Source of the DNA: Larix kaempferi
Taxonomy: Eukaryota > Streptophyta > Pinopsida > Pinales > Pinaceae
Direction: 5' to 3'
Length of the DNA: 64,000 bases
Assembly: GCA_027924585.1 (NCBI GenBank)
Contig: BSBM01000753.1
Coordinates: forward strand, 23,208,501 to 23,272,500
Of the stretch, positions 46,548-56,569 are shown in pieces. Under the pieces are notes generated by a model that had not been told where the DNA came from, ran no database searches, and saw only the letters and a program-made list of their open reading frames with translations. The position numbers were made by a program, and so were the translations under genes. Position 1 is the first letter of the stretch, and each line of letters begins with the position of its first letter.

Positions 46548-46862
46548 CTATAAGCTAGGCCTTCTACTATAATCATAGGAAGCAATACTTACACCACTAG
46601 AGCCAAAGGAATCAATACCCTCACTAAATAAGAATGTAGAATGCAATAATGTGCATATCTCTCCACCACAAATGATATCACCTAATGTGGCCATATTGTG
46701 TATAGGATTAATGAGTGCAATGGGTGTTACATCTCGTAAGTTATCTATTGTAGGAGAATATGGCGGTAATTTATCTTGTGGAGGAGGAGATAGTGGTAAA
46801 TGAGATATTGGAGGAGGAGATGGAGGAAGAGGAAGAGGCATAGAATAACCATCATGAACCAA
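46548..46862 (-). other. Unassigned proline-rich open frame, 104 codons
   Basis: The N-terminal third is rich in Pro/Ser/Leu (PLPLPPSPPP, PLSPPPQDKLPP), followed by an ordinary segment ending YDYSRRPSL. No family is recognised. Minus-strand frames upstream (46870-47180) are broken. It could be a decayed gene or transposase fragment, or chance. Confidence 0.2.
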
Positions 46863-47702
46863 TGAATTAAAAGATAAAAGCTAATGGAAATGGTAATCAA
46901 CCTTTTGAGTAGGTTGACTTAACTTACAATATGATGCATCAATAATTTCATTATGTGGAAGATTCACCCATATCTTTCCAATATTAGGGTTACATATGAT
47001 CATGTTGGTTCATATCATGATACATTTGTGAAGAGTTATCATTGCTCATATTTGATCCGCCAGTTCGTGATGGAATCTATGATTTGGCTTACATTTCAAG
47101 TCAAGTGTCTATATTTTAGGTGTCTTATAAACCTCAACATATTGTGAGTGTATTGAAGAGGCACCTTCCCAACATACATGCCACTATTTGTAAAATAGAG
47201 AACAACAAAATAATTACATAGTTTAAATAAAGTATTATAATTAATTAAATTTGAATTAAATTAGACAAAATACAGAAACTAGATTAATCAAAAGATAATT
47301 CTAACATTGATTTTGAGTCTAACATATAGTGCCTTATGTTGGTTGAATATAATATTCACACATCCTCACTAGTCTAGCCTTGTGTATAGATATTGCATAA
47401 CATACAATATGTGATCATACTTAGTTGATAACATCTCGTATATTTCTAGATTGATCAAGTATATACGAATCATAATTCTTTTTTTTCTTTTTGATAAAAA
47501 ATTCAACCTTTACATATGGATATGCACATCAATCATCCACTTAAAACTGCATAAATCAAATGTTAATTAAATAGTTAAAAACCTCTCTAAAATAAAAATA
47601 AAAATATGTATGAAGTAAATAAAAAACCCATCCTAACATCAAACACAACATGACAACACTCCAAAGGAAAACAAAACTATAAAAAAAGCTAATGCCAAAC
47701 AA

Positions 47703-47850
47703 CCTAATAGATATGGATCTCTCAACTAAATAATCTACATGTTACAACACATAGAAACTAACGATATCACAAACCACCTAATAGATATGGATCTCTCAAC
47801 TAAATAATCAACACGTTACAACATATCGAAACCAATGATATCACAAACCA
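47703..47850. repeat. Two-copy tandem duplication, period 74 bp
   Basis: CCTAATAGATATGGATCTCT starts at 47703 and 47777. The copies differ at a handful of sites. Confidence 0.9.
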
Positions 47851-48415
47851 CCTACCACATTGATAAGTTGTGATTTTTTCACATAATATTAATAGTGCAA
47901 TTCATATGTATGGATACACGAGTGCAATGCATCTATACATTCATGAATGCACCAAAAAATTCATGTTATTTTATGCAAAAGGTCGCTTAATATTGAATTT
48001 ACAATATCGTGAAGCTATGTCATTAGTGCCTATATATATAAATATTGGAAAATGAACCATGAAAAATGTGTTATGATTTAAATTATGTTATGTTTTTTTA
48101 GTGAACTCCATATCAACCTTTGTATTACAAGGCTTTAAAAAAAGCCTCAATACCTTTGTTTCTCTAGAAAATATATAGATGCACCATTATACGTGTGTAT
48201 GTAATTCCTAGTACAAGGACATATATTATATAACAAATTAATTTTTCCATACTAAGTGGTAAATTGGTAATAAATCGAAGCACCGTTATTGGTAATTTTG
48301 TATACTATCAAGTTCATGCGATAAATGTGAGAGTAATTTTTAGAAATTTTGGCTTATAATGGGACACTCATTGTAATATCTCGAATTTTGGATTAACTAT
48401 TTTTGTTGTTATATT

Positions 48416-48801
48416 GGGCCATGGCCCTAACACCTATGTTTTATTTTGAGTATTGGGCATAAGTCCTAGCACCTATGATTTACTCTTTTATATATTGACA
48501 TATCGGGCATGGACCCTAACTGACTTCTTTATTTGATTGTATACTGGGCGAGAAGGCCCCCATGTTTTAATGATGTTCTCCAGCTTTGATATGGGTACAA
48601 ACCCTAATATACTAAGATGACCTTTTGTTACTTACTGTGCAGAGCTATGATTTTACATGATTTGACTTATGAGTGTGTTGAGCGTGGACTCAGAAACACA
48701 CATATAACCTACATACTGGGCATAAGCCCCGATATACCTAGAAGAATGTTTATGTACTGGAAGTAAGCCCTGAGGTACATTGAGTGTTGGGCCTAAGCCC
48801 C
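48416..48801. repeat. Recurring GGGC-N-GCCC motif in the solo LTR
   Basis: Eight short inverted motifs lie at 48416, 48455, 48505, 48546, 48593, 48718, 48758 and 48789. Examples are GGGCCATGGCCC, GGGCATAAGCCC and GGGCCTAAGCCC. They sit in loosely repeated blocks with CACCTATG and TATTGGGCAT. Confidence 0.65.
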
Positions 48802-49986
48802 AGAGCACTCAAAGCTTGATAAACGAATACCGGATCCGAGGCAACTTAAATATTCTAGATGTGCCTCACAACCACATTCTAGCACTACTGTTGAGCAGAG
48901 GCTCTGGAATTGTACTAGCGTAACGCCCATGTGAGAGTGTTGAGTTAAAAGGCTCTGAAGAGCACTCGGGGTTACTGGATCTCAAATTGTTGAGTTGGAA
49001 AAGACTTTGAATAGCACTTTTACTTTCATCACATTTATTTAATTTGATTAAATAATTCATCTTTTATTTATCATCAAATACTGCGGGAACTACCGTGTTA
49101 AACGAGGGAATCCGACATGCAAAGAGAGGGACTAGAGGTGCCTATCTTAACTTACTGAAAGACCGTCCAAAGAAGTGGGCCTTACCCTTAAGTTGTTAAA
49201 ACTAAGTATCATGTTAAGATACAAGATTTAATATTATTAGTAGGAATATTTAATAATTAATGATGTGATTAATTATTGCATATAGTTTATACATAGTGGG
49301 ATGCCACATTATTTAATAGTATTAATAGAATATTAATATTTAGTGGGAAACCACATTTATAAATAGTATCACTAATGTATTAATACCTAGGTTAGAAATA
49401 TTATTAGTATAATTATTGTTATCATAATTATTATGAAGAGCTTAAATCAGAAATCACTATAGATTGAACCATTGAAAAAGTCTTAGTGAAAAAGACTAGA
49501 TATTTATTAAATAATATCTTTTAAATATTATTGATCTAATTTAAAGAAACTAATTATTCTAATAGTCATAATTCAAGACTCCCCTACATAAAGAGGGCAG
49601 ATCCTAAGTTTAGGGAATCATCTATCTTTTTCATTATCATTTTTGATGGTAATAAAAGGGAAGTCATCTGCTCCAAGAAACTGAACCAGTAGCAACCTTA
49701 GGTCCTCTATCTCTTTTGCATGTTAGAATCCAGCTTGAGGGAAATCCATACAGAACTAGGAACGGTTGTAGGATCATGGTTGGGAGGAACACGGTAGCCC
49801 CAAATTTATCCAGCTAAGGAAATCATCCTAACATGTTAGCTAACAGGTTCTGCATTAATTATTGTGGAGTGTGCAAGTTACTACAGGAAGGAATCAAGTG
49901 CCAAGCAGCCAAGCTTCCACAGGAAAGGATCAAATGCTCAAGCAGCCAGGTATGTAGTATTCATTATTCCATTTTCCAGTTATAAT

Positions 49987-50559
49987 TGTTAGATTTTGAG
50001 CATTAATTCAACATACTCTAGGATCTTTACTGAGAGAATAACATGTACAACATATCAATCATATCAAGCATGTATCAAGCATAGCAAGCAATCACATAAG
50101 ACAATGGACACACAGAGTTTCACTAGGGAAAACCATAAAGGTGAAAAACCCCACAACTTCCTCAGAGATAGAAAGAGCAATGATACAACCAAAGTACAAG
50201 AGATAGTCTTCTACTAGAAGCTACTCCTCCTCCTCAACTAGTGCACCACTTTTCAAGTAGTGTAGAAGTGAATAATGAGATGATCAAATAGAGAGCTACC
50301 GCTCTCTATTTATACTTGTCTTGTACTGCCTAATAAACCAATAGGTCCGACTTGTCTAAATCAGTCTAATAACCCATGGTTACATTAATCCGGGCCGACC
50401 CCTCAATAGGTAGTCTAATAACCGATCACAACAAGTTATGACACTTGCGACACTTGTCAATACAAAAGACGACACTTCCGTATAGAGGAATAATACCATC
50501 TCTATAGGAGTACAATATAGATAGGTGAAATACATTCCGAAGTTACATATACATCAGCA
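49987..50559 (-). repeat. Copia element 2, 3' LTR
   Basis: Bounded by CTCAAAATCTAACA (end, minus strand) and TGCTGATGTATATG (start). The polypurine tract adjoins at 50560. Confidence 0.95.
50286..50314 (-). promoter_or_regulatory. TATA box and dyad, element 2 3' LTR
   Basis: On the minus strand TATAAATAG overlaps the perfect dyad AAATAGAGAGC / GCTCTCTATTT (loop GGTA). One pair differs from element 1, changed on both arms. Confidence 0.65.
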
Positions 50560-50574
50560 CTCCCTCTTAACTAG
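50560..50574 (-). other. Polypurine tract, copia element 2
   Basis: On the minus strand the sequence reads CTAGTTAAGAGGGAG, directly before the LTR, as in element 1. Confidence 0.85.
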
Positions 50575-51064
50575 TAAGGTATTTCTCGACACAGATCTGC
50601 TAGCACAAGTCTTCTTCTATGGATCATCATCACTGGATCATCGTCATCGAATCATCATCATCGAATCGTCATCATTATTGCTATCTCAATCAATCTCCAA
50701 TCTACTCGTCATAGGAATTTCTACAGAGCCAATCCTTTTTCATACTGGGTGTAGGCCCTCCACCTACAGGTCTTCATCATCTACAGAGCTAGCCCTTTTT
50801 CATGTTGGATGATCATCTCTGCGAGCAATCCATCAAGTAGGTAAACCCCAGGATTGATTGCACTGCCTGTGCAAAACCTGCAAGATCTCCCAGGACTGAT
50901 TACACTTCCTCTTCAAAACCTGTAAGAGCATCTCAGGACTGATCATATGCCTTTGCAAAACCTGTGCACCATACTATCAAATCATCGCCTTCATATCATC
51001 ATCATCGTCCACAGAGCACAACCTAGATGCACACACGCAACACTTAAACTCACCGGCATGGAAG

Positions 51065-51440
51065 GAATTTCCTCTGATCATCCGGGAAAGGCTCGCAACA
51101 CTTACATCAACGACCATGGGAGGACCAACCTACCCCGATGTCGGAATGGCACGTCACTTACATCAACGACCATGGGAGGACCAACCTACTACCATGTTGG
51201 AATGGCCCAACACTTACATCAATGACCATGGGAAGACCAACCTACCACCATGTTGGAATGGCCCTAGCCCTTACATCTACACCATAGAAGGACCAACCTA
51301 CCACTATGTGAGAATGGCTCCAGCCCTTACATCTACACCATAGGAGGACCAACCTACCACTATGTGAGAATGGCTCCAGCCCTTACATCTACACCATAGG
51401 AGGACCAACCTACCACTATGTGAGAATGGCTCGTGTGCAT
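51065..51440. repeat. 56-bp tandem repeat in the 3' region of element 2
   Basis: The AGGACCAACC core (AAGACC in one unit) stands at 51121, 51177, 51233, 51289, 51345 and 51401, an exact 56-bp period. The last units are nearly identical. The array is homologous to 13940-14290 in element 1. Plus-strand (antisense) frames stay open through it: 50947-51225 and 51116-51343. Confidence 0.95.
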
Positions 51441-51458
51441 CTGTTTTCTCCAGACTCA

Positions 51459-52499
51459 TCACTTCCCCTTGGAAGGTATCTCGATCTGAAGTACACCAAG
51501 TCTCCCTCTAAAGTATTCAAACTTCACTTTGGCAAGTGGATTGGTCAACACATCGGCTATCTGCTCATCCGTCGCAACATACAGGAGCTTCATTGCTCCT
51601 CTTTGCACCATATCCCTGATATAGTGATACTTGATCTCAATGTGCTTTGACTTGTCATGGAGCACTGGGTTCTTCGACAACTTCACACAACTATGGTTGT
51701 CGCAATATATACAAGTAGCACTCAGCTGGAGATCAAACAAATCAGATAGTAGCTTCCTAAGCCATACTGCCTCACAACTAGCCAAACAAGCTACGACATA
51801 CTCTACTTCGGCTATACTCAGTGCCACACAGGACTGCTTCCTGCTAAACCAAGAGATCATACCAGATCCCATGCTGAAGCAGCACCTCGAAGTGCTCTTC
51901 CGATCAATGGCACTGCCTGCCCAATCTGAATCAACATAACCCTCCAGGTTAAACTTTTGATTCGCCTCATACTTGAGCCAATAATCAACTGTACCCTTCA
52001 AGTACCTTAGAATATGCTTTGTAGCAATCAGGTGAACATGTCTCGGATTTGTCAAGTACTGGCTCAAGGTGTTCACTGCAAAGCAGATATCTAGTCTTGT
52101 ATTCGTCAGGTACATCAAGGACCTAATCATCTGATGATACATTGTAGAATCAACCGGATCAGATGAAGCATCACACAGAAGCTTCAGGTTCGATGCCATA
52201 GGTGTCGCCATGGCCTTGCAGTCCATCATCCCGAACCTCTTCAGGATCTCTACTGCATACTTCCCTTGTCCAAGGAAGATTCCATATGCACTATGCCACA
52301 CATCCATACCAAGAAAGTAGTGCATCATACCCAAGTCCTTCATTTGGAACTCAACAGTAAGCTTCCTCTTCGTGTCGGCAATCAAATTATCCTCACCTGT
52401 TACAAACAGGTCATCCACATACAATAGTAATATCACTGGATTGCCTTCCTCAACCTTGTAGTAAAGGTTGGAATCCACTTTACTCTTGGTAAATCCCAA
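51459..52499 (-). CDS. Copia RT C-terminal part and RNase H, open frame, element 2
   Basis: A 346-codon frame has no internal stop. It starts inside RT (MGFTKSKVDSNLYYKV), so the Met is probably not a natural start. YVDD is at residues 27-30, followed by LGQGKYAVEILKRFGM and the RT connection. Further on is RNase H with VDSDWAGS, DRKSTSRC, SRKQSCVALSIAEVEY and the CDNHS motif, then the conserved tail LTNPLAKVKFEYFRGRLGV. Element 1 has the same region with one TAG. The 5' part of RT lies at 52500-53071 in broken frames. It would make an enzyme only if joined to that part, so it counts as a fragment of an element polyprotein, not a host gene. Confidence 0.85.
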   Translation of the reverse strand: MGFTKSKVDSNLYYKVEEGNPVILLLYVDDLFVTGEDNLIADTKRKLTVEFQMKDLGMMHYFLGMDVWHSAYGIFLGQGKYAVEILKRFGMMDCKAMATPMASNLKLLCDASSDPVDSTMYHQMIRSLMYLTNTRLDICFAVNTLSQYLTNPRHVHLIATKHILRYLKGTVDYWLKYEANQKFNLEGYVDSDWAGSAIDRKSTSRCCFSMGSGMISWFSRKQSCVALSIAEVEYVVACLASCEAVWLRKLLSDLFDLQLSATCIYCDNHSCVKLSKNPVLHDKSKHIEIKYHYIRDMVQRGAMKLLYVATDEQIADVLTNPLAKVKFEYFRGRLGVLQIEIPSKGK

Positions 52500-53071
52500 A
52501 CTGGATAGGAAGCCATCTATCCTGCCATACCAGGTCCTGGGTTCCTATTTCAAACCATACAGAGCTTTTATTCAGTTTGCACACATGTGACTCTCAATCA
52601 TGTGTCTCAAACCCGAGTGGCTTCTCCACATACACTTTCTCTTCAACTACACCATTCAAGAAGTTTGTCTTGACATCCATCTAGTGTACCTTCCATTTCA
52701 TCACTGTAGCCATAGCAAGTATTGATCTAATGGAAGTGTATCTGGCCAAAGGAGCAAAGGTCTCTTCATAATCAATCCCTTCTTTCTGGGAGAAGCCACG
52801 AGCTACAAACCTTGCCTTATATTTTTCTATGCTGCCATCTGTAGCATGCTTGATCTTATAGATCCACTTGGAAGTCACCACAGACTTCCCATCTGGTTTT
52901 GGGACCACACCCCAAACATCATTCTTCATGATCGACTAGTATTCCTCGATCATAGGATTCTTCCATTACTGCATCTCAGATCTTAGGAGCTTCAATATCT
53001 TCAATAGATAGCTTTGTTGCTGGAACAAATGTTGTAGTCCTTCTTTTGTAGGTGATGGTATATGATCTTTC
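52500..53071 (-). pseudogene. Copia RT N-terminal part, element 2
   Basis: Minus-strand frame 52929-52681 reads [21 protein letters not shown] and [20 protein letters not shown], the RT segment missing from all three copies in element 1. A TAG follows KWKVH (CAG expected), then MDVKTNFLNG and a frameshift near 52570. Upstream, to 53071, the frame reads WKNPMIEEY with stops either side. Confidence 0.85.
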
Positions 53072-53457
53072 CTACAAGACAAGTTAAATTGCATGATTAG
53101 AAACATATCATAGTTTTCAGAACAAACTCTTACTCATAAAGACATATGTCATACAGTCATGCAATTATCTTAGTCAATGCTTCAATACAACATTTATCCA
53201 TATTCCGTAACTTTCTAGATGCCTTCCATCTCTACCAGAACATTGTTAAGAGTGTGCACAACTCCCAACATGTCAACAAAGAGGTTTCATTCTAGATAAG
53301 TAGTAATGGAATGTTGTACAGTACCATAGGCCACTTACCTATTACATACATTAGTAGTATACTGTTCATTAATGCAATTATTCTAATATGCATAATACAC
53401 AACCTAATTCTAGGAACATAAGTGTATACAATGACAAATACAAATACTTATCTTTGT
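53072..53457 (-). other. Intron-like segment between integrase and RT, element 2
   Basis: On the minus strand it starts GTATTT and ends TTGTCTTGTAG, with a TTCTAAT motif about 25 bases before the AG. It is homologous to 10195-10612 in element 1 but 32 bp shorter. Joining the borders would carry the frame upstream of it (GAT AA) into the RT frame (G AAA GAT CAT). The upstream frame is itself shifted relative to integrase, which weakens this point. Confidence 0.45.
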
Positions 53458-55366
53458 TTGTTTGTTGGGTGGACTCCCTCTGAATCTTTGCTTCCTTACA
53501 GGAGTTGTTGGAGTCCGACTTTGAAGTAACTTCTTCTACTCCTTTCTGTTGTGGATTGTAAGGAGTGGTAAACTCCCTCTTAATCCCTGAATCATTGCAT
53601 AACTTCTTGAAGTCTTCTAAAGTGAATTCTCCCCCATTGTCGGATCTAAATGTCTTGATCTTCTTTTCAGTGTGATTTTCTGTCAAGGCTTTGAATTCCT
53701 TGAATTTGCTGAATACTTCATCTTTGTTCTTCAAGAAATAAGTCCAAGTCTTCCTAGAGAAATCATCAATGAAAGAACCATAGTGCACATACCCACTCAG
53801 ATAACTGGATGACACCGGACTACATACATTGGAGTGGATAATTTCCAAAATTCCTTTTGCCTTGCTTTTACGGCTTGGAAATGTCTTCTTTGTGTTCTTT
53901 CCCTTTGCGCAACCTTTGCAAATGCCTTCATGCTTTGTCGGGATTTCAGGAATACCTTTCACTACTTTGCTTCCAATTGGTAATGCCCTATATTGCATGT
54001 GTGCAAGCCTTCTATGCCAAAGTTCACTTGGCTCTACTGAATCATGGACCATGGCTTGTTCTAGTTGGCCCTTCATTTTGTATAATCCTCCCTCTTGCTC
54101 TCCAATCACCACTGCATCATCTATAGTCTTACCCTTTGGCCACATGAGGACTTGGCCATCTACAAATGCAACCCTCATGCCTTTTGCATCCAATGCAGAT
54201 ATGGAGAGTAGATTCTTCTTGAGACCTGGAACATATAGTACATCTTTCATCTTCATAGACTTTCCAGAGTCTAGTTTATAGGAGGTTTCACCACTCCATT
54301 TTATTGGATACTGGTAGTCATCCCCAAGTTTCACCTTGTGGGGTGATTCATGTTCAGATAGGTTCATAAAGGATTCCTTGAATCCTGTCATGTGTTTAGA
54401 AGCTCCACTATCTATAAGCCAATCATTACTTCCATGAGTAATGGTTCCAGTGAGAGAAGAAATCAAAACATATTCTTCATCACTTGAAGAATCTTCACTA
54501 TCTTCTCTAGCCCTCTTCCTGGGAGGTTCATCATCCTCTACAACATCAGCATGATGTCTTATTTTGATGTTCTTCTTCTTGTGAGAACCATCTTTCTTAT
54601 TTCTGGGACAGTCTTTGGAATAGTATCCCTTTTCATCACATGTATAGAAACGGGCATGGGACATATTTCTTCGAATTCTAGGACTACCCCTCTGATGGTG
54701 ATGTCTTTCTTTCTTGCCATGATGGTGAGTCTTTTTGTCACCATGACTTTTGGAGTGTGCTGTGAGAGCTTGGTATTCATTCCCCATCTTCTCTTCTCAA
54801 GCTATAATTTGACCTTCCTCATGTGAGCATTCTTCCCACAACCTACTGAATGTGATAAGTTTATTCCTAGCACAAATTCCTTGGATGAAGGAATCCCATG
54901 ATTTAGGAAGGCCATTAAGAGTGGTCATTACCACTTCTCCATTTTCTATGTCTTCTTCCACAGATTCAAGTTGTTCTTTTATTTGGGAGACCCTTGAGAA
55001 ATAAGACTGCATAGTCTCTGCATTCTAGATCTTGACATTCTTCAATTGATTCCTCAAGGTCATCTTCCGTTTTATGTTCTTCCCTTCAAATAACTTGGTC
55101 AGGGAATCAAACATCTCCTTTGGTGTCTTTAGGGATGACACATGGGGTATGAGATGATCTTTGATAGAATCAACAATGATCCTCTTTGCCTTGACCAAAT
55201 TCTTTTCATGAAGGGCCTTAGCCTCTTCTCCCTCTGGGACAGGGACCACTTCACTTATATAAGTGTCCAACTCATTTTCTTCTAGGATTAACTCAATACT
55301 ATACTTCCATGCTCGGAAGTTATCAGCCCCTTCAAGCTTATACTCAAGCTTGGTGTGCTGAGACAT
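53378..55366 (-). pseudogene. Copia gag-protease-integrase, element 2
   Basis: One frame carries two stops: TAG at 55025-55027 (CAG expected) and TGA at 54797-54799 (CGA expected). Gag starts at the Met of MSQHTKLEYKLEGADNFRAWK, about 55366; an in-frame ATG at 55477 inside the palindrome extends it by 37 codons. The 469-codon part from 54787 has a damaged knuckle (residues 47-60, first Cys and His replaced), protease WLIDSGASKHM (DSG at 126-128), integrase zinc residues H258, H263, C290 and C293, and the core with RSDNGGEF (D383). The first catalytic Asp is Asn (N320, IHSNVC), and the core breaks off after PQQKGV, before the Glu. Integrase cannot be active. Confidence 0.9.
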
Positions 55367-55453
55367 CTTAAAGAGTACTTTGAATGGAATTAGAAAAGAT
55401 TTAGGTCTTACCACTTGATTTGCTGAAAACTGGATCTGGTCCCGGATTAGGGG

Positions 55454-55594
55454 GCTAATCAGCTCATTAAGGTGCATCTTTCTATCCTTTTAGAAGTTTG
55501 AAATTCAAAGTTTGAAATTCAAAGTTTGAAATTCAAACTTTGAATTTCAAACTTCTAAAAGGATAGAAAGATGCGCCTTAATGATTTGATCAGC
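55454..55594. repeat. Long palindrome at the gag border of element 2
   Basis: Arms from 55469 and 55579 inward pair for about 48 bp with one mismatch; weaker pairing extends to about 55454 and 55594. The centre is made of GAAATTCAAAGTTT units. ATG codons stand in both arms: one opens the gag extension (minus, 55477), the other the antisense frame (plus, 55571). Element 1 has only one arm (about 8880-8940). Confidence 0.9.
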
Positions 55595-55819
55595 CTGGTA
55601 TACATGGAATTTGAAAATTGCAAAGTTTCACCCTTCATAAACGCTTTTCAATCTCCCGGATTCACTAGGGAGGACCCTGAATTAGGGTTTGAGTTTTACG
55701 GAGCTTCACCTAACCAAAAGGTTCGATCCAAAGCTCTAAAATTCGATTTTCCAAAGGAGCTTCCAAATATGTCTTCAGATTTCAGAAATTCCTATTTTTG
55801 TGGAAACCCTAATTTTTAG
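55571..55819 (+). other. Antisense open frame in the leader of element 2
   Basis: An 82-codon frame starts MRLNDLISLVYMEFENCKVS, opposite in direction to the element. It corresponds in position and sequence to the antisense frame of element 1 (8717-8902) and diverges from it after about 45 residues. No domain is recognised. Confidence 0.35.
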
Positions 55820-55984
55820 GGCCAAAACTGAAAGTGCTCAGAATTCAATTCTGATTGGACAGAAAGATTCACCTTGCTGAGGAGAGTCAATATATCAAAT
55901 TTATTTTCAAAAATATGTGGAGAGAAACCCAATAAACAAGAAACCCTAGTTTCCACCACTGCACAATGTCTTCTTCTCAAGTTA

Positions 55985-55996
55985 GCTCTGATACCA
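55985..55996 (-). other. Primer-binding site, copia element 2
   Basis: On the minus strand TGGTATCAGAGC directly follows the LTR end AACA. Confidence 0.95.
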
Positions 55997-56569
55997 TGTT
56001 GGATTTTGAGCATTAATTCAGCATACTCTAGGATATTTACTGAGAGAATAACATGTATAGAATATCAATCATATCAAGCATGTATCAAGCATAGCAAGCA
56101 ATCACATAAGGCAATGGATACACAGAGTTTCACTAGGGAAAACCATAAAGGTGAAAAACCCCACAACTTCCTCAGAGATAGGAACAACAACGATACAACC
56201 AAAGTACAAGAGATAGTCTTCTACTAGAAGCTACTCCTCCTCCTCAACTAGTGCACCACTTTCCGAGTAGTGTAGAAGTGAATAATGAGATGATCAAATA
56301 GAGAGCTCCCACTCTCTATTTATACTTGTCCTGTCCTGCCTAATAAACCAACATGGCCGACTTGTCTAACTCAGTCTAATAACCCATGGTTACATTAATC
56401 CGGGATGACCCCTCAATAGGTGGTCTAATAACCCATCACAGCAAATTACGACACTTGCAACACTTGTCAATACAAATGACGACACTTCCGTATAGAGGAA
56501 TAATACCATCTCTATAGGAGTACAATATACATAGGTGAAATACATTCTGAAGTTACATATACATCAACA
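55997..56569 (-). repeat. Copia element 2, 5' LTR
   Basis: Begins TGTTGATGTATATG on the minus strand and ends AAAATCCAACA. It is homologous to the element 1 LTR over most of its length, with one rather than two copies of the 52-bp U3 unit. Confidence 0.95.
56296..56324 (-). promoter_or_regulatory. TATA box and dyad, element 2 5' LTR
   Basis: TATAAATAG overlaps AAATAGAGAGT / GCTCTCTATTT (loop GGGA). Ten pairs match; the innermost is T opposite G, which would still pair as U-G in RNA. Confidence 0.65.

Larger units (their letters stand above)
43943..48366. other. AT-rich spacer
   Basis: Very AT-rich, with no supported gene apart from the unassigned frame at 46548-46862. Two-copy tandem duplications are listed separately. 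A small repeat, AGGTTAGTAGACATATT, is at 44213 and 44233. Confidence 0.45.
49987..56569 (-). mobile_element. Copia element 2, full length, minus strand
   Basis: Two 573-bp LTRs (49987-50559 and 55997-56569) enclose a 6583-bp element. ATAAT at 49982-49986 and 56570-56574 is a perfect target duplication. On the minus strand the order is LTR, primer-binding site, leader, antisense frame, palindrome, gag, protease, integrase, intron-like segment, RT-RNase H, 56-bp array, polypurine tract, LTR. Hand comparison of the LTRs gives about 34 differences in 573 (about 94% identity). It is the better preserved copy of the family of element 1 and keeps a long RT-RNase H frame. Integrase is truncated and gag holds two stops, so it is defective. 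Confidence 0.95.

Noticed and set aside
50947-51343. Repetitive protein frames and CRISPR-like spacing
   Set aside because: The repeats are directly adjacent 56-bp units without unique spacers, lie inside a plant copia element, and the frames are antisense shadows of the array.
53829-54281. 150-codon plus-strand frame with hydrophobic residues
   Set aside because: It is the opposite strand of the copia protease-integrase frame and has no family likeness of its own.
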